Positions 1 to 7,497 of a DNA stretch of 10,758 nt are shown piece by piece. This stretch comes from Planctomycetales bacterium. Its GTDB lineage: Bacteria > Planctomycetota > Planctomycetia > Pirellulales > Thermoguttaceae. The stretch lies in NCBI GenBank assembly GCA_007122045.1, contig SKJM01000767.1, positions 1-10,758 of the forward strand, given 5' to 3'. The position numbers and the translations under genes were made by a program. Below the pieces are notes generated by a model, which did not search any database, was not told where the DNA came from, and worked only from the letters and a program-made list of their open reading frames with translations. Every line of letters begins with the position of its first letter. Within the stretch, counting starts at the first letter, position 1.

Positions 1-1026
1 CTGCTCAGCGTAGTACGTCTTCGCAAGCGTCGACAGCATGCTCATGGGCGACTTGCAGGTGGAGGCATGGCGAATCAGTTCCGGGTAGAACTTCTCCATG
101 AAGTTGATCCAGCCGGGCGAGCAGGAGGTGATCATCGGCAGCGGGCCTTCCTTCAGCCGGGTGAGGAACTCGTGGGCCTCCTCGACGATCGTCAGGTCGG
201 CTCCGAAGTCGGTGTCGAACACGGCGTCGAACCCCAGCCGCCTCAGGCCGGTGATCATCTGCCCGGTGGCCGGCGTGCCGGCGGCCATCCCGAAACCTTC
301 GCCCATGGCGGCGCGGATCGAGGGCGCTGTTTGCACGACCACGTGCTTGTCAGGGTCGGCCAGGGCCTGCCACACGTCGTCGGTTTCCGGCCGTTCGAGG
401 AACGCGGCCACGGGGCACACATTGATGCACTGTCCGCACTGGATGCACACCGAGTCGTCCATGTTGACCAGGTGCGCCGGCCCGACGACCGTGAGGAACC
501 CCCGCCCGTGCTGGCTCAGGTTGTACACGCCCTGGATTTCCGCGCAGACGCGCACGCACCGGCCGCACAGGATGCACTTATTCGGGTCGCGAACGACCGA
601 ATGGCTGCTGGCCTCGATGGGGAACTCCTTGCGCTCGCCCTCGAACAGGCGGCGCCGCACGCCGGTGGCGTAGGCCAGGTTTTGCAGCTCGCAGTTCGAG
701 TCGCGCTCGCAGGTCTGGCAGTCCTTGGTGTGGTTGTCGAGGATCAATTCGACAATATCTCGACGCGCCTGGCGGATTTGCGGCGAGTTCGTCTCGACCA
801 CCATGCCCTCCCAGACCGCTACGCTGCACGCCGCCAGGTAATGGCCGAAATCCTTCACCTCGACGATGCATACCCGGCACGAGCCTGAAAGACTCAGGTC
901 CGGGTGGTAGCACAGTCGTGGAATGTACACCCCTAGCGAGTCGGCCGCCTCCATGATGGTCGTGCCTTCGGGCACAGTAAGCTGGGTGCCGTCGATGGTC
1001 AGGGTGATTTGCTTGCGTTTGGCCAT
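1..1026 (-). CDS. hndD: [FeFe] hydrogenase catalytic subunit, HndD/HydA-like (3' end outside window)
   Basis: This is the N-terminal 342 residues of a multi-cluster [FeFe] hydrogenase that makes or oxidises H2 in the cytoplasm; the frame is open to the left edge. Reading the minus strand from the ATG at 1026 gives a NuoG-type chain. A [2Fe-2S] domain has C39, C50, C53 and C67. A His-Cys [4Fe-4S] site has H99, C103, C106 and C112. Two CxxCxxCxxxC ferredoxin clusters follow (C151/154/157/161 and C194/197/200/204). The hydrogenase domain then starts (QTAPSIRAAMGEGFG at 232-246) and reaches the L1 motif TSCSPGW at 300-306. The L2 and L3 H-cluster motifs lie outside, so catalytic competence cannot be judged. 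S303 replaces one cysteine of the usual TSCCPxW. The gene starts 28 nt after the hndC stop behind a weak GAAGG (1035-1039, 8-nt spacer), so the two are almost certainly one operon. NuoG is excluded by the L1 region; family identity is firm, the exact subgroup is inferred. Confidence 0.93.
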   Translation of the reverse strand, partial: MAKRKQITLTIDGTQLTVPEGTTIMEAADSLGVYIPRLCYHPDLSLSGSCRVCIVEVKDFGHYLAACSVAVWEGMVVETNSPQIRQARRDIVELILDNHTKDCQTCERDSNCELQNLAYATGVRRRLFEGERKEFPIEASSHSVVRDPNKCILCGRCVRVCAEIQGVYNLSQHGRGFLTVVGPAHLVNMDDSVCIQCGQCINVCPVAAFLERPETDDVWQALADPDKHVVVQTAPSIRAAMGEGFGMAAGTPATGQMITGLRRLGFDAVFDTDFGADLTIVEEAHEFLTRLKEGPLPMITSCSPGWINFMEKFYPELIRHASTCKSPMSMLSTLAKTYYAEQ

Positions 1027-1054
1027 GGCTGGAGCCTTCGGTTGTGGGCGATTG

Positions 1055-3235
1055 CTATTTTCGAGCGACGGCGTCGAAGCGGCATACTTCGAAGCATTTG
1101 CCGCACTTAATGCACCGCGACTGATCGATCACGTGCGGCTTGCGCCGCTCGCCGTCAATGCAACTGACCGGGCAGTTGCGCGCACACACGGTGCAACCGA
1201 CGCATTTGTCCGGAATGATTTCGTAGTACAGCAGCGCCACGCACTTGCACGCGGGGCAATTCTTGTCGGTTACGTGGGCAAGGTATTCGTCGCGATAGTG
1301 GGTGAGCGTACTGAGCACCGGGTTGGGCGCCGCCCGACCCAGCCCGCAAAGCGACGCGTTCTTCATCAGCTTGCCTAGCCGCTCCAGCTTATCGAGATCC
1401 TCCGGCACGCCCTGCCCCTGGGTAATGCGGTCGAGAATCTCCAGCATCCGCTTGGTGCCCTCGCGGCAGGGGGTGCACTTGCCGCACGACTCGTCCTCGG
1501 AGAACGTCATGAAGAACTTGGCGATGTCGACCATGCAGTCGGTCTCGTCGAGCACGATCATCCCGCCGGAGCCCATGATGGAGCCGGCTTCGGCCAGGGT
1601 GTCGAAGTCGACGGGCGTGTCGAGCCACTCGGCGGGGATACAGCCGCCGGCCGGCCCGCCGGTCTGAACCGCCTTGATGCCGGCGCCGGTGGCCGTGCCG
1701 CAGCCGATGCCCTCGACGATCTCGCGCAGGGTGCTTCCCATGGGCACTTCGATGAGCCCGGTATGCTGCACCTTGCCGGCCAGGGCGAACACCTTGGTGC
1801 CGCCGCTGCGGTCGGTGCCCAGCCGGGTGAACCAGTCGGCGCCGTAGTTGATCACGGCGGTGACGTTGGCGAAGGTTTCGACGTTGTTGATCACGGTCGG
1901 GTGGCCCCACAGGCCCCGCTCGGTCGGGTAGGGCGGCCGCACGCGGGGTTGCCCCCGCTCGCCTTCGATCGAGTGGATCAGGGCGGTCTCCTCGCCGCAG
2001 ACGAACGCGCCGGCGCCGAGGCGGATTTCCACGTCGAAATCGAACCCGGAGCCCAGGATGTCCTCGCCCAGCAGGCCCCACTCGCGGCAGCGGTCGATGG
2101 CGTTCTGGATGCGCCGGATGGCCATGGGATACTCGGCCCGCACGTAGTAGTACCCCTGCCGCGCCCCGATGGCGAAGGCGCCGATGATCATGCCTTCGAG
2201 CACGTTCAGGGGGTCCGATTCCAGCATGCTGCGGTCCATGAACGCGCCGGGGTCGCCCTCGTCGGCGTTGCAGATGAGGTACTTCACCGGGTCCTTGGCC
2301 TCGTGGCCCATCTTCCACTTCAGCCCGGTCGGATACCCCCCGCCGCCGCGGCCGCGGAGCTTCGAGCGGCTGATCTCGTCGATCACCCACTTCGGGTCGT
2401 TGTGTTCCAGCACCGATTTGAGCGCCTCGAAGCCCCGGTAGTGGAAGTACTCCTCGATGCTGTCGGGGTCGATGACGCCGTTGTGCCGCAGGGCGACGCG
2501 CGTCTGCCGGTTGAAGAAGGCGACGTCGCCGTAGATTTCGAAGAACTTTCGGCCCACGGTCTTGCCCGGCACCGTCAGGGCCTCCACCGGGCGGCCCCCC
2601 AGCACGTGCTCGCGGATGACTGTGTCGAGTTCCTCCTCGTCGTGTACGCGGTAGAGTATTTTGTCGGGCCGGATGAGCAGGTGCGAGCACGTGCCCACGT
2701 CTTCCTTCCCGCACGCACCGAAGCAACTGGCCGCCGTCACCCGCACCGACTCCGGGGCCACGCCGGCGGCGCGGAGCTTCTCGGGCAAGAGGTCGGCCAG
2801 CGGCTTGGGGCCTTGCCAGCCGCAGCGGCGGCTTTGACAGTGGAGGATTTCATGCTGGGCAGGCTGTTCAATTGGGCCGTCCAGTACCTTGTCCCAGAGG
2901 GGCTCGCCCTCGAGCACGTGCCGGGTGAAGATGGCGTGGACCAGTTCGCGGTCGACGTGCTCGTACTTCACCGGCAGTTGCCCCGGCACGAAAATGCCGA
3001 CGATCGGCTCGCGGCTGCACCGTCCGGCGCAGCCGGTCTGGTGCAGCGCGATGTCGTCGCGGCCCGAGGCGGCCACGTGCTTGCGGAGTTCGTCGTACAC
3101 GTGTCGCGCGCCGGCGGCGTTCTCGCACGTGGCCGAGCCCACCTGGATGAAGATGCGTTCGCCCGCCCGGCGCTCGCGCAGCGCCTCCGCTGCCCGGTTG
3201 CGGAGCGACTCGAAATGTTCGGCGATGGTCGTCAT
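1055..3235 (-). CDS. hndC: NADH-oxidoreductase subunit of a multimeric [FeFe] hydrogenase (HndB-Trx-HndC fusion, HydB/NuoF-like)
   Basis: This 726-residue flavoprotein should bind FMN and NAD(P)(H) and pass electrons to the hydrogenase encoded next. Residues ~27-110 are an HndB-like [2Fe-2S] domain (C37, C69, C73; GSATCENAAGAR and TGCAGRC). Residues ~128-215 are a second thioredoxin-like [2Fe-2S] domain (C133, C138, C171, C175). The NuoF core (~225-640) has the glycine-rich RGRGGGGYPTGLKW (294-307), CNADEGDPGAF (322-332) and GAGAFVCGEETAL (407-419). Its [4Fe-4S] site is C584, C587, C590 and C630. An unusually cysteine-rich CPACKC sits at 660-665. The C-terminus is a 2x[4Fe-4S] ferredoxin (C678/681/684/688 and C708/711/714/718). 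HydB/HndC proteins usually have about 500-630 residues with at most one N-terminal Trx-like domain, so this one is extended. The ATG at 3235 fits the domain start but has only a weak GGGGTG as SD. It is the first gene of the hydrogenase operon. Confidence 0.93.
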   Translation of the reverse strand: MTTIAEHFESLRNRAAEALRERRAGERIFIQVGSATCENAAGARHVYDELRKHVAASGRDDIALHQTGCAGRCSREPIVGIFVPGQLPVKYEHVDRELVHAIFTRHVLEGEPLWDKVLDGPIEQPAQHEILHCQSRRCGWQGPKPLADLLPEKLRAAGVAPESVRVTAASCFGACGKEDVGTCSHLLIRPDKILYRVHDEEELDTVIREHVLGGRPVEALTVPGKTVGRKFFEIYGDVAFFNRQTRVALRHNGVIDPDSIEEYFHYRGFEALKSVLEHNDPKWVIDEISRSKLRGRGGGGYPTGLKWKMGHEAKDPVKYLICNADEGDPGAFMDRSMLESDPLNVLEGMIIGAFAIGARQGYYYVRAEYPMAIRRIQNAIDRCREWGLLGEDILGSGFDFDVEIRLGAGAFVCGEETALIHSIEGERGQPRVRPPYPTERGLWGHPTVINNVETFANVTAVINYGADWFTRLGTDRSGGTKVFALAGKVQHTGLIEVPMGSTLREIVEGIGCGTATGAGIKAVQTGGPAGGCIPAEWLDTPVDFDTLAEAGSIMGSGGMIVLDETDCMVDIAKFFMTFSEDESCGKCTPCREGTKRMLEILDRITQGQGVPEDLDKLERLGKLMKNASLCGLGRAAPNPVLSTLTHYRDEYLAHVTDKNCPACKCVALLYYEIIPDKCVGCTVCARNCPVSCIDGERRKPHVIDQSRCIKCGKCFEVCRFDAVARK

Positions 3236-3271
3236 GATCTGGCACCCCGGCGTGTGGACTCTGCGAGCGAG

Positions 3272-3300
3272 ATTGTACGCGCGGCTCAGGCCATTGTAAA
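3272..3300 (-). promoter_or_regulatory. Sigma70-type promoter of the hydrogenase operon
   Basis: On the minus strand a TTTACA (3300-3295; 5 of 6 match TTGACA) and a TACAAT (3277-3272; 5 of 6 match TATAAT) are separated by exactly 17 bp. The -10 box ends 36 bp before the hndC ATG, leaving an untranslated leader of about 30 nt. This is the best promoter match I found in the window, and it sits at the only gap that separates genes of clearly different function. It is a motif match only; planctomycete promoter consensus is poorly defined. Confidence 0.5.
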
Positions 3301-3339
3301 CCCGCCCCCCCCGCTTCCAGAAACGCCGCTGGCGGGCTT
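3298..3339 (-). terminator. Terminator-like hairpin between the propeller gene and hndC
   Basis: In the minus-strand transcript AAGCCCGCC (3339-3331) can pair with GGCGGGTTT (3306-3298) in a 9-bp stem with one G-U pair. The loop is 24 nt and the 3' arm ends in three U. It lies 111 bp after the stop of the gene ending at 3450. The short U-run and large G-rich loop make it a weak intrinsic terminator at best. Its 3' arm overlaps the -35 box of the hydrogenase promoter. Confidence 0.25.
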
Positions 3340-3449
3340 GCCCCGCTCGGAGCCGTGGTCAACCGGCTACCCGTCATCCTTACCTGGCGCCTGGCGGATG
3401 TCGGGCGTCCAATATAATGAACCGTGCAGGTTGACCGACTCGCCGCCCA

Positions 3450-6400
3450 TCAAGGCTGGGGTTTTTCGGCCAGCCCGGCGATGACCTTCGCGCCGAGCGA
3501 GCGGCTGTAAACCCGCACGTCGTCGACGGCGCCGCCCAGATAGGCTACGCCGTCACGGAGTCCGATGACGATCGATTCTCCGCCGGCGCGGATGCGCCCC
3601 GGCCGTTGGGTGCGGCGGGCGACCGGTTCGCTATTGAGGTAAAGCACGCTTTCGCCCGTTTCGTTGTCGTAGGTGCCGGCCACGTGGATCCACTGGCCCG
3701 CCTCGATACGGCCCGCGGGGCTGCCCGCGCTGCGCCACGCGCCGTCCTCGGCCAGCACGTCGAAGCTGATGGAGTACGGCGGCTCGGTCTCCCGGACCAT
3801 AAGGCGATAGCGCTGTGGAGATTCCACAATGCCGGCGTTGCCCCGCGCGTACGGCTGCGCCGCGTCGAGCCGGACCCAGGCGGCCAGCGTGACGGCCTCG
3901 CGCGGGACTGCGGGCGCGGTGAGCGTGGCGCGCCCGACGGTTTGGGCCTCCTCGCCGCCGCACCGCAGCGCCTGCCCGTCGCCCCGCGCGGTGAACGTCG
4001 CGTTGGTCAGGCGGCAGTCGGCCCCGCGGTCCGAACGGTCGGCGGCGGTCTCGGCCCCGTCGTCGAGACCGTCGAAGTTCCAGTGGGCCGCCAGGTGGGC
4101 CGCGGCCTCCTCCGGGTCATCGACCACGAAGCGCCGGTCAAAGGCGTGCATCTCAGCGGCTTCCTCGGGCGAAAGGCGGCGAAGGACGTGGATCGCTACC
4201 GGTTCGAGAGCCACCGTGTCGGGCGGCGCCCAGGCGGGGGCCTCCGGATTGTGAATCCACGCCGTCGTGGTTTGCATGGGGTAGTTGCACACGCACAGTT
4301 CGCTGTAATGCGGTATGCTGAGAATGCCCGATGCGGCCACCAGGCTGTTGCTGCATCCGGAACGCATGTTGCGGAAGAAATGCTGCTCGCCCGTCGCGTG
4401 ATCGGCGTAACTGACCGTCCAGGCGCGGCGGAACGTGAGGTGCGGGCCGGCCACCGCGTAGTTGCATCCGCCGTGCGCGAATAGGCCGCTTTCGACCAGT
4501 TCGCCGCCGGCGATATCGAACATGCGGCCTCGCTGGTCGATCATCCGATCGCCCATGACAATGACGGGCTGGACGAGGGACATCGGCTTCTCCCAAACCG
4601 GCTCGCCGCTGCCGGCGTCGAGCAGGACCGTGGTGCCGGCGCGTCCGGCGAGCAGCCGGCCCTGGCCGGTTTCATACGCGAGCCAGTCGTCGGTGCCGCG
4701 CACGGTCGTCCAACCCGAGGCGCCGAACTGCCGATAGGCCGCCCGGTATTCGTAGCGCCACAGTTCCCGGCCGGCGGTCTCGTCGAGCGCGACGACCTGC
4801 GAGGGGCTTTCGTCCACGTCGCCGCCGCGCCGCTGCCAGCGGCCGATCGCCAGCGGCGACAGGGAATCGGTTGCGTACACCCGGCCGTCACCTATCGCCA
4901 GCGCCTTGATGTTGAATCGCTCGGCGGCCTCCCGACGCCACCGTTCCGTGCCGGTAGCCCGGTCGAGGCAGATGAGCACATCCGCGTCCCACAATCCCTG
5001 TTCAATCGCCCGAACGCCATCGAGGTGGGAAGCCGCGATGAGGATCGAGCGGTCGGACACCACGATTCCGGACGCCCGGGCGGGCTCGCCCTCGCCGGCG
5101 GCGTACTCGATTCGCCGCAGGGGCTCGCCGGTGGCCGGATCGTACACCACGCACAGGCCCCGGCCGGCGGCGTACACGCCGTCGGCAACGGCGGCGTGGC
5201 GCGTGATGAACCCGGCGTCGTCGCCCTCGCCGCGGATTTGCCACAGGACGCGGCCGGTGTAGGCGTCGTAGGCGAAAAGCGTTTGCGTATGCTGCTGAAG
5301 GGCGAACACTCGGCCCTCGACCACCTGGGGTTTGACCCCGATGCCGTAGTCCTTGTGCTTGACGAACCCGTAGCCGGGCCCGTCGCCGAACCACAGCGGG
5401 GCCAGCGGGGCGCGCACGGCGGTGTCGCGGGAGAAGAAGCTGCGGGCCGGGTCGGACGTCTCGTGCGTCCAGTCGGCCGCGCCCTCGGGACCGCCGGGCC
5501 GGGAAAGCGTGACGCCGTGGGCGTCGGCCGCCAGTTCCGCGCCCGCAAGCGCGGCCGCGCGGGCCTGTTCGGCAAACCGTGCGTTTTGAGCCGCGGTGCC
5601 GGTGAACCGCAGCCGCCCGCCGTAGGGCCGCACCGAATGCCACGCTTGGCGCAATTGCGGCGCGGTGGGTACGTCCAGCGCGTCGCCCCGCAGCCACAGA
5701 ACCGTGGCGATGTACGGGGGCAGATGAAACGCGAGTGGATCGCCGCCGAATTGCTCCACGCGCGTGCCGAAGGTGCCCGCGGCGGCGAGTCGCCGGCGCT
5801 CGCTTTCGTTCCGTCCCGCGTCGTCGGAAACGACGATCACCCGCGTGCCCGTGGTCTGCACAAGGTGTTCGGTCTCTTCCGGGCTCAGCCCACCCAGGGC
5901 GATGAAGAAGCCGGCTTCGGGATAGCCCGCTGCCTCCAGCGCCGGCGAAGCGTGGGGCTCGACGGCAGCCACTTTCGATTCCGCCGGCGCCGTGCCGGGG
6001 CCGGCGCCCACGCCGAAGCACAGCAGCGTGCCGTCCTCGAGCGCGGCGAAAAGCCGGCCTCCGGCCGCAATGACCGACGTCGGACGCGCGTCGGTCTCAT
6101 GCCGCCAGGTCACCTCCACGGCGGGCGAGTCGCTCGTAAGCCGCAACGCCACGAGGCTCTGGCCGGCCCGGCCGTAAAAGGTATCGCCGGCCCGGGCAAA
6201 CAACTGCGTATCGCCGCCGAGCCCGGTGGGGGCGCGCAGCGTCATTCGGGCGTCCCAGCGGAAGACGACGGACACCGCTTGCAGCGGGCTTTCGCCGTAT
6301 TCGGAAACGCCGCTGTCGTCCAGGTCGTGGGCCAAGAGCACTCCGTCGATAAGGCTGTACGCCGTCGCGCCGTCGAGGATCGAATACGCATCGGCCCCGG

Positions 6401-7409
6401 CGAACATCTTGTACGGCTGCCGGGGCGATTCGGTCAGGTCGCGCCGGGTTTCCACGGCCTTCGGATCGGTTTCACCGGCGGCCTGGAAGGTATTGCCCAC
6501 CTCGCGGAAGTCGGCCAGCGAGAGCACGCCCGTTCGGCCGACGAGCAGGTACTCGCCGCCGAGCACGACGCGCCAGTGGCCGCTGCGGTACCCCATCACG
6601 TAGTGGAACAGCGAGCCGTCGGCGCGGTTCAGCCCCAGCGGATGCGACCGGCCGGCCGGCACAATCAGCCGGTCGCCGGTGGCCAGCAGGTACCCCTGCG
6701 GCGAGATGCCGGAGTCGTGGCGGGCGTCGTGGTCGATGCGGACACCCTGAATGTGCCCCAGGCTGGAGTTCACCCAGTGCGGCTCGCCCGTGCGAACGTC
6801 GAGGGCCCAGACGAACACGCCCATCGTGGGCCACGCGCCGCTTGCGAAGTACACGGTATCGTCCGCCACCACCGCGCCGCCGCGGACCGGCCAGTGCGAA
6901 ATCAGCCGGTTGTTGCCCAGCAGCCGGGCATCCGGAGCGTCGGGCAGGAACGCGCGGTGCTCCCACAGCAGCCGGCCGGTTTGCAGGTCGAGGCATCGGA
7001 AGCGGCCGTCGTCGGCGCCGAACAGCACGCGGCCCTGATGAAGCACCGGGGCCAGCCGCACCGGCGCCTCGGCGTCATAGCGCCACCGTTCCTCGCCCGT
7101 CTCGACCGCGTAGGCCCTGACGCTTCCATCGGCGGGACAGGCCACCACCAGCACGCCGTCGGCGCACACCGGCTCGTGGGAGGCGTCGAACTGCTTGCGC
7201 GGCTCGTTGGGAAAGGCCACTTCGTACCGCGGCAGCCGCCGCTGCCAATGCAATTCCAACCCGGCGGGCAGTTCATGAGGCGAGAAGCCCGAGCGGCCCG
7301 CGTCGTACCGGTACGTCGGCCAACCGTCCTCTCCCCTTGCCTCGCAAGGCACGCAGGCGAGCAGGCAGGCCGATATGACCGCAAAATGCATCCAATGCCG
7401 GACAAACAT
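3450..7409 (-). CDS. Exported PQQ-like double beta-propeller protein with C-terminal LamG domain
   Basis: A 1319-residue exported protein of unknown substrate. I place the start at 7409, not at the in-frame ATG at 7487, because GGAGGT (7423-7418) lies 8 nt upstream and the product then begins with a signal peptide (MFVRHWMHFAVISACLLAC). The LLAC could be a lipobox, so a lipoprotein is possible. Residues ~30-465 form PQQ-type propeller blades (GSVRAYAVETGEERWRYD, GRFRCLDLQTGRLLW). Residues ~494-610 form a Rossmann-like insert (IVVSDDA, GTFGTRV, GGDPLAFHLPPYIATVL) resembling a degenerate methyltransferase. Residues ~650-1065 form a second propeller (TLFAYDAYTGRVLWQ, DVLICLDRATGTERW) ending in a Cys-containing segment (C982, C1019, C1039, C1041). 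Residues ~1105-1315 form a LamG fold (HVAGTYDNETGESVLYLN; GGAVDDVRVYSRSLG). BamB-like scaffolding or polysaccharide binding is an inference; no catalytic site is evident. It follows the peptidase gene by 88 bp. Confidence 0.85.
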   Translation of the reverse strand: MFVRHWMHFAVISACLLACVPCEARGEDGWPTYRYDAGRSGFSPHELPAGLELHWQRRLPRYEVAFPNEPRKQFDASHEPVCADGVLVVACPADGSVRAYAVETGEERWRYDAEAPVRLAPVLHQGRVLFGADDGRFRCLDLQTGRLLWEHRAFLPDAPDARLLGNNRLISHWPVRGGAVVADDTVYFASGAWPTMGVFVWALDVRTGEPHWVNSSLGHIQGVRIDHDARHDSGISPQGYLLATGDRLIVPAGRSHPLGLNRADGSLFHYVMGYRSGHWRVVLGGEYLLVGRTGVLSLADFREVGNTFQAAGETDPKAVETRRDLTESPRQPYKMFAGADAYSILDGATAYSLIDGVLLAHDLDDSGVSEYGESPLQAVSVVFRWDARMTLRAPTGLGGDTQLFARAGDTFYGRAGQSLVALRLTSDSPAVEVTWRHETDARPTSVIAAGGRLFAALEDGTLLCFGVGAGPGTAPAESKVAAVEPHASPALEAAGYPEAGFFIALGGLSPEETEHLVQTTGTRVIVVSDDAGRNESERRRLAAAGTFGTRVEQFGGDPLAFHLPPYIATVLWLRGDALDVPTAPQLRQAWHSVRPYGGRLRFTGTAAQNARFAEQARAAALAGAELAADAHGVTLSRPGGPEGAADWTHETSDPARSFFSRDTAVRAPLAPLWFGDGPGYGFVKHKDYGIGVKPQVVEGRVFALQQHTQTLFAYDAYTGRVLWQIRGEGDDAGFITRHAAVADGVYAAGRGLCVVYDPATGEPLRRIEYAAGEGEPARASGIVVSDRSILIAASHLDGVRAIEQGLWDADVLICLDRATGTERWRREAAERFNIKALAIGDGRVYATDSLSPLAIGRWQRRGGDVDESPSQVVALDETAGRELWRYEYRAAYRQFGASGWTTVRGTDDWLAYETGQGRLLAGRAGTTVLLDAGSGEPVWEKPMSLVQPVIVMGDRMIDQRGRMFDIAGGELVESGLFAHGGCNYAVAGPHLTFRRAWTVSYADHATGEQHFFRNMRSGCSNSLVAASGILSIPHYSELCVCNYPMQTTTAWIHNPEAPAWAPPDTVALEPVAIHVLRRLSPEEAAEMHAFDRRFVVDDPEEAAAHLAAHWNFDGLDDGAETAADRSDRGADCRLTNATFTARGDGQALRCGGEEAQTVGRATLTAPAVPREAVTLAAWVRLDAAQPYARGNAGIVESPQRYRLMVRETEPPYSISFDVLAEDGAWRSAGSPAGRIEAGQWIHVAGTYDNETGESVLYLNSEPVARRTQRPGRIRAGGESIVIGLRDGVAYLGGAVDDVRVYSRSLGAKVIAGLAEKPQP

Positions 7410-7417
7410 CGTATACA

Positions 7418-7423
7418 ACCTCC
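7418..7423 (-). promoter_or_regulatory. Shine-Dalgarno deciding the propeller gene start
   Basis: GGAGGT on the minus strand, 8 nt before the ATG at 7409. It supports this start over the in-frame ATG at 7487, which would place 26 basic residues before the signal peptide. Confidence 0.7.
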
Positions 7424-7497
7424 GCTCGTAAAGCCGCGTCGAACGCGATCTATTTCTCTCCAGTACCGCGACTGGCGGTAACGGCAATCGGGGTTAT

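Noticed and set aside
67..888. Plus-strand ORF of 273 codons
   Set aside because: It is antisense to the hydrogenase gene, whose minus-strand translation shows all expected cluster cysteines.
1389..2726. Minus-strand ORF of 445 codons in another frame of hndC
   Set aside because: It is an Arg/Gly/Pro-rich shadow frame with no recognisable domain, overlapping a well-supported gene.
3413..3418. Perfect TATAAT on the plus strand
   Set aside because: There is no acceptable -35 box at 16-18 bp and no plus-strand gene downstream. The minus-strand reading also lacks a partner -35.
3357..3436. 8-bp inverted repeat GGTCAACC/GGTTGACC
   Set aside because: The arms are 64 bp apart and the match does not extend; this is plausible by chance and has no clear link to the promoter.
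3454..3475. GGCTGG...CCAGCC stem at the end of the propeller gene
   Set aside because: It is only six pairs inside the coding sequence with no U-run, so it is not a credible terminator.
1763..3484. Plus-strand ORF of 573 codons
   Set aside because: It is antisense to hndC, which has unmistakable cofactor-binding motifs; no motif is seen on the plus strand.
5025..7481. Plus-strand ORF of 818 codons
   Set aside because: It mirrors the propeller gene. Its translation is rich in Arg, Gly, Ala and His with no domain, while the minus strand has a signal peptide, propeller repeats and LamG motifs.
7410..7487. N-terminal extension of the propeller protein to the ATG at 7487
   Set aside because: It would put 26 mostly basic residues before the signal peptide; the ATG at 7409 has GGAGGT 8 nt upstream.
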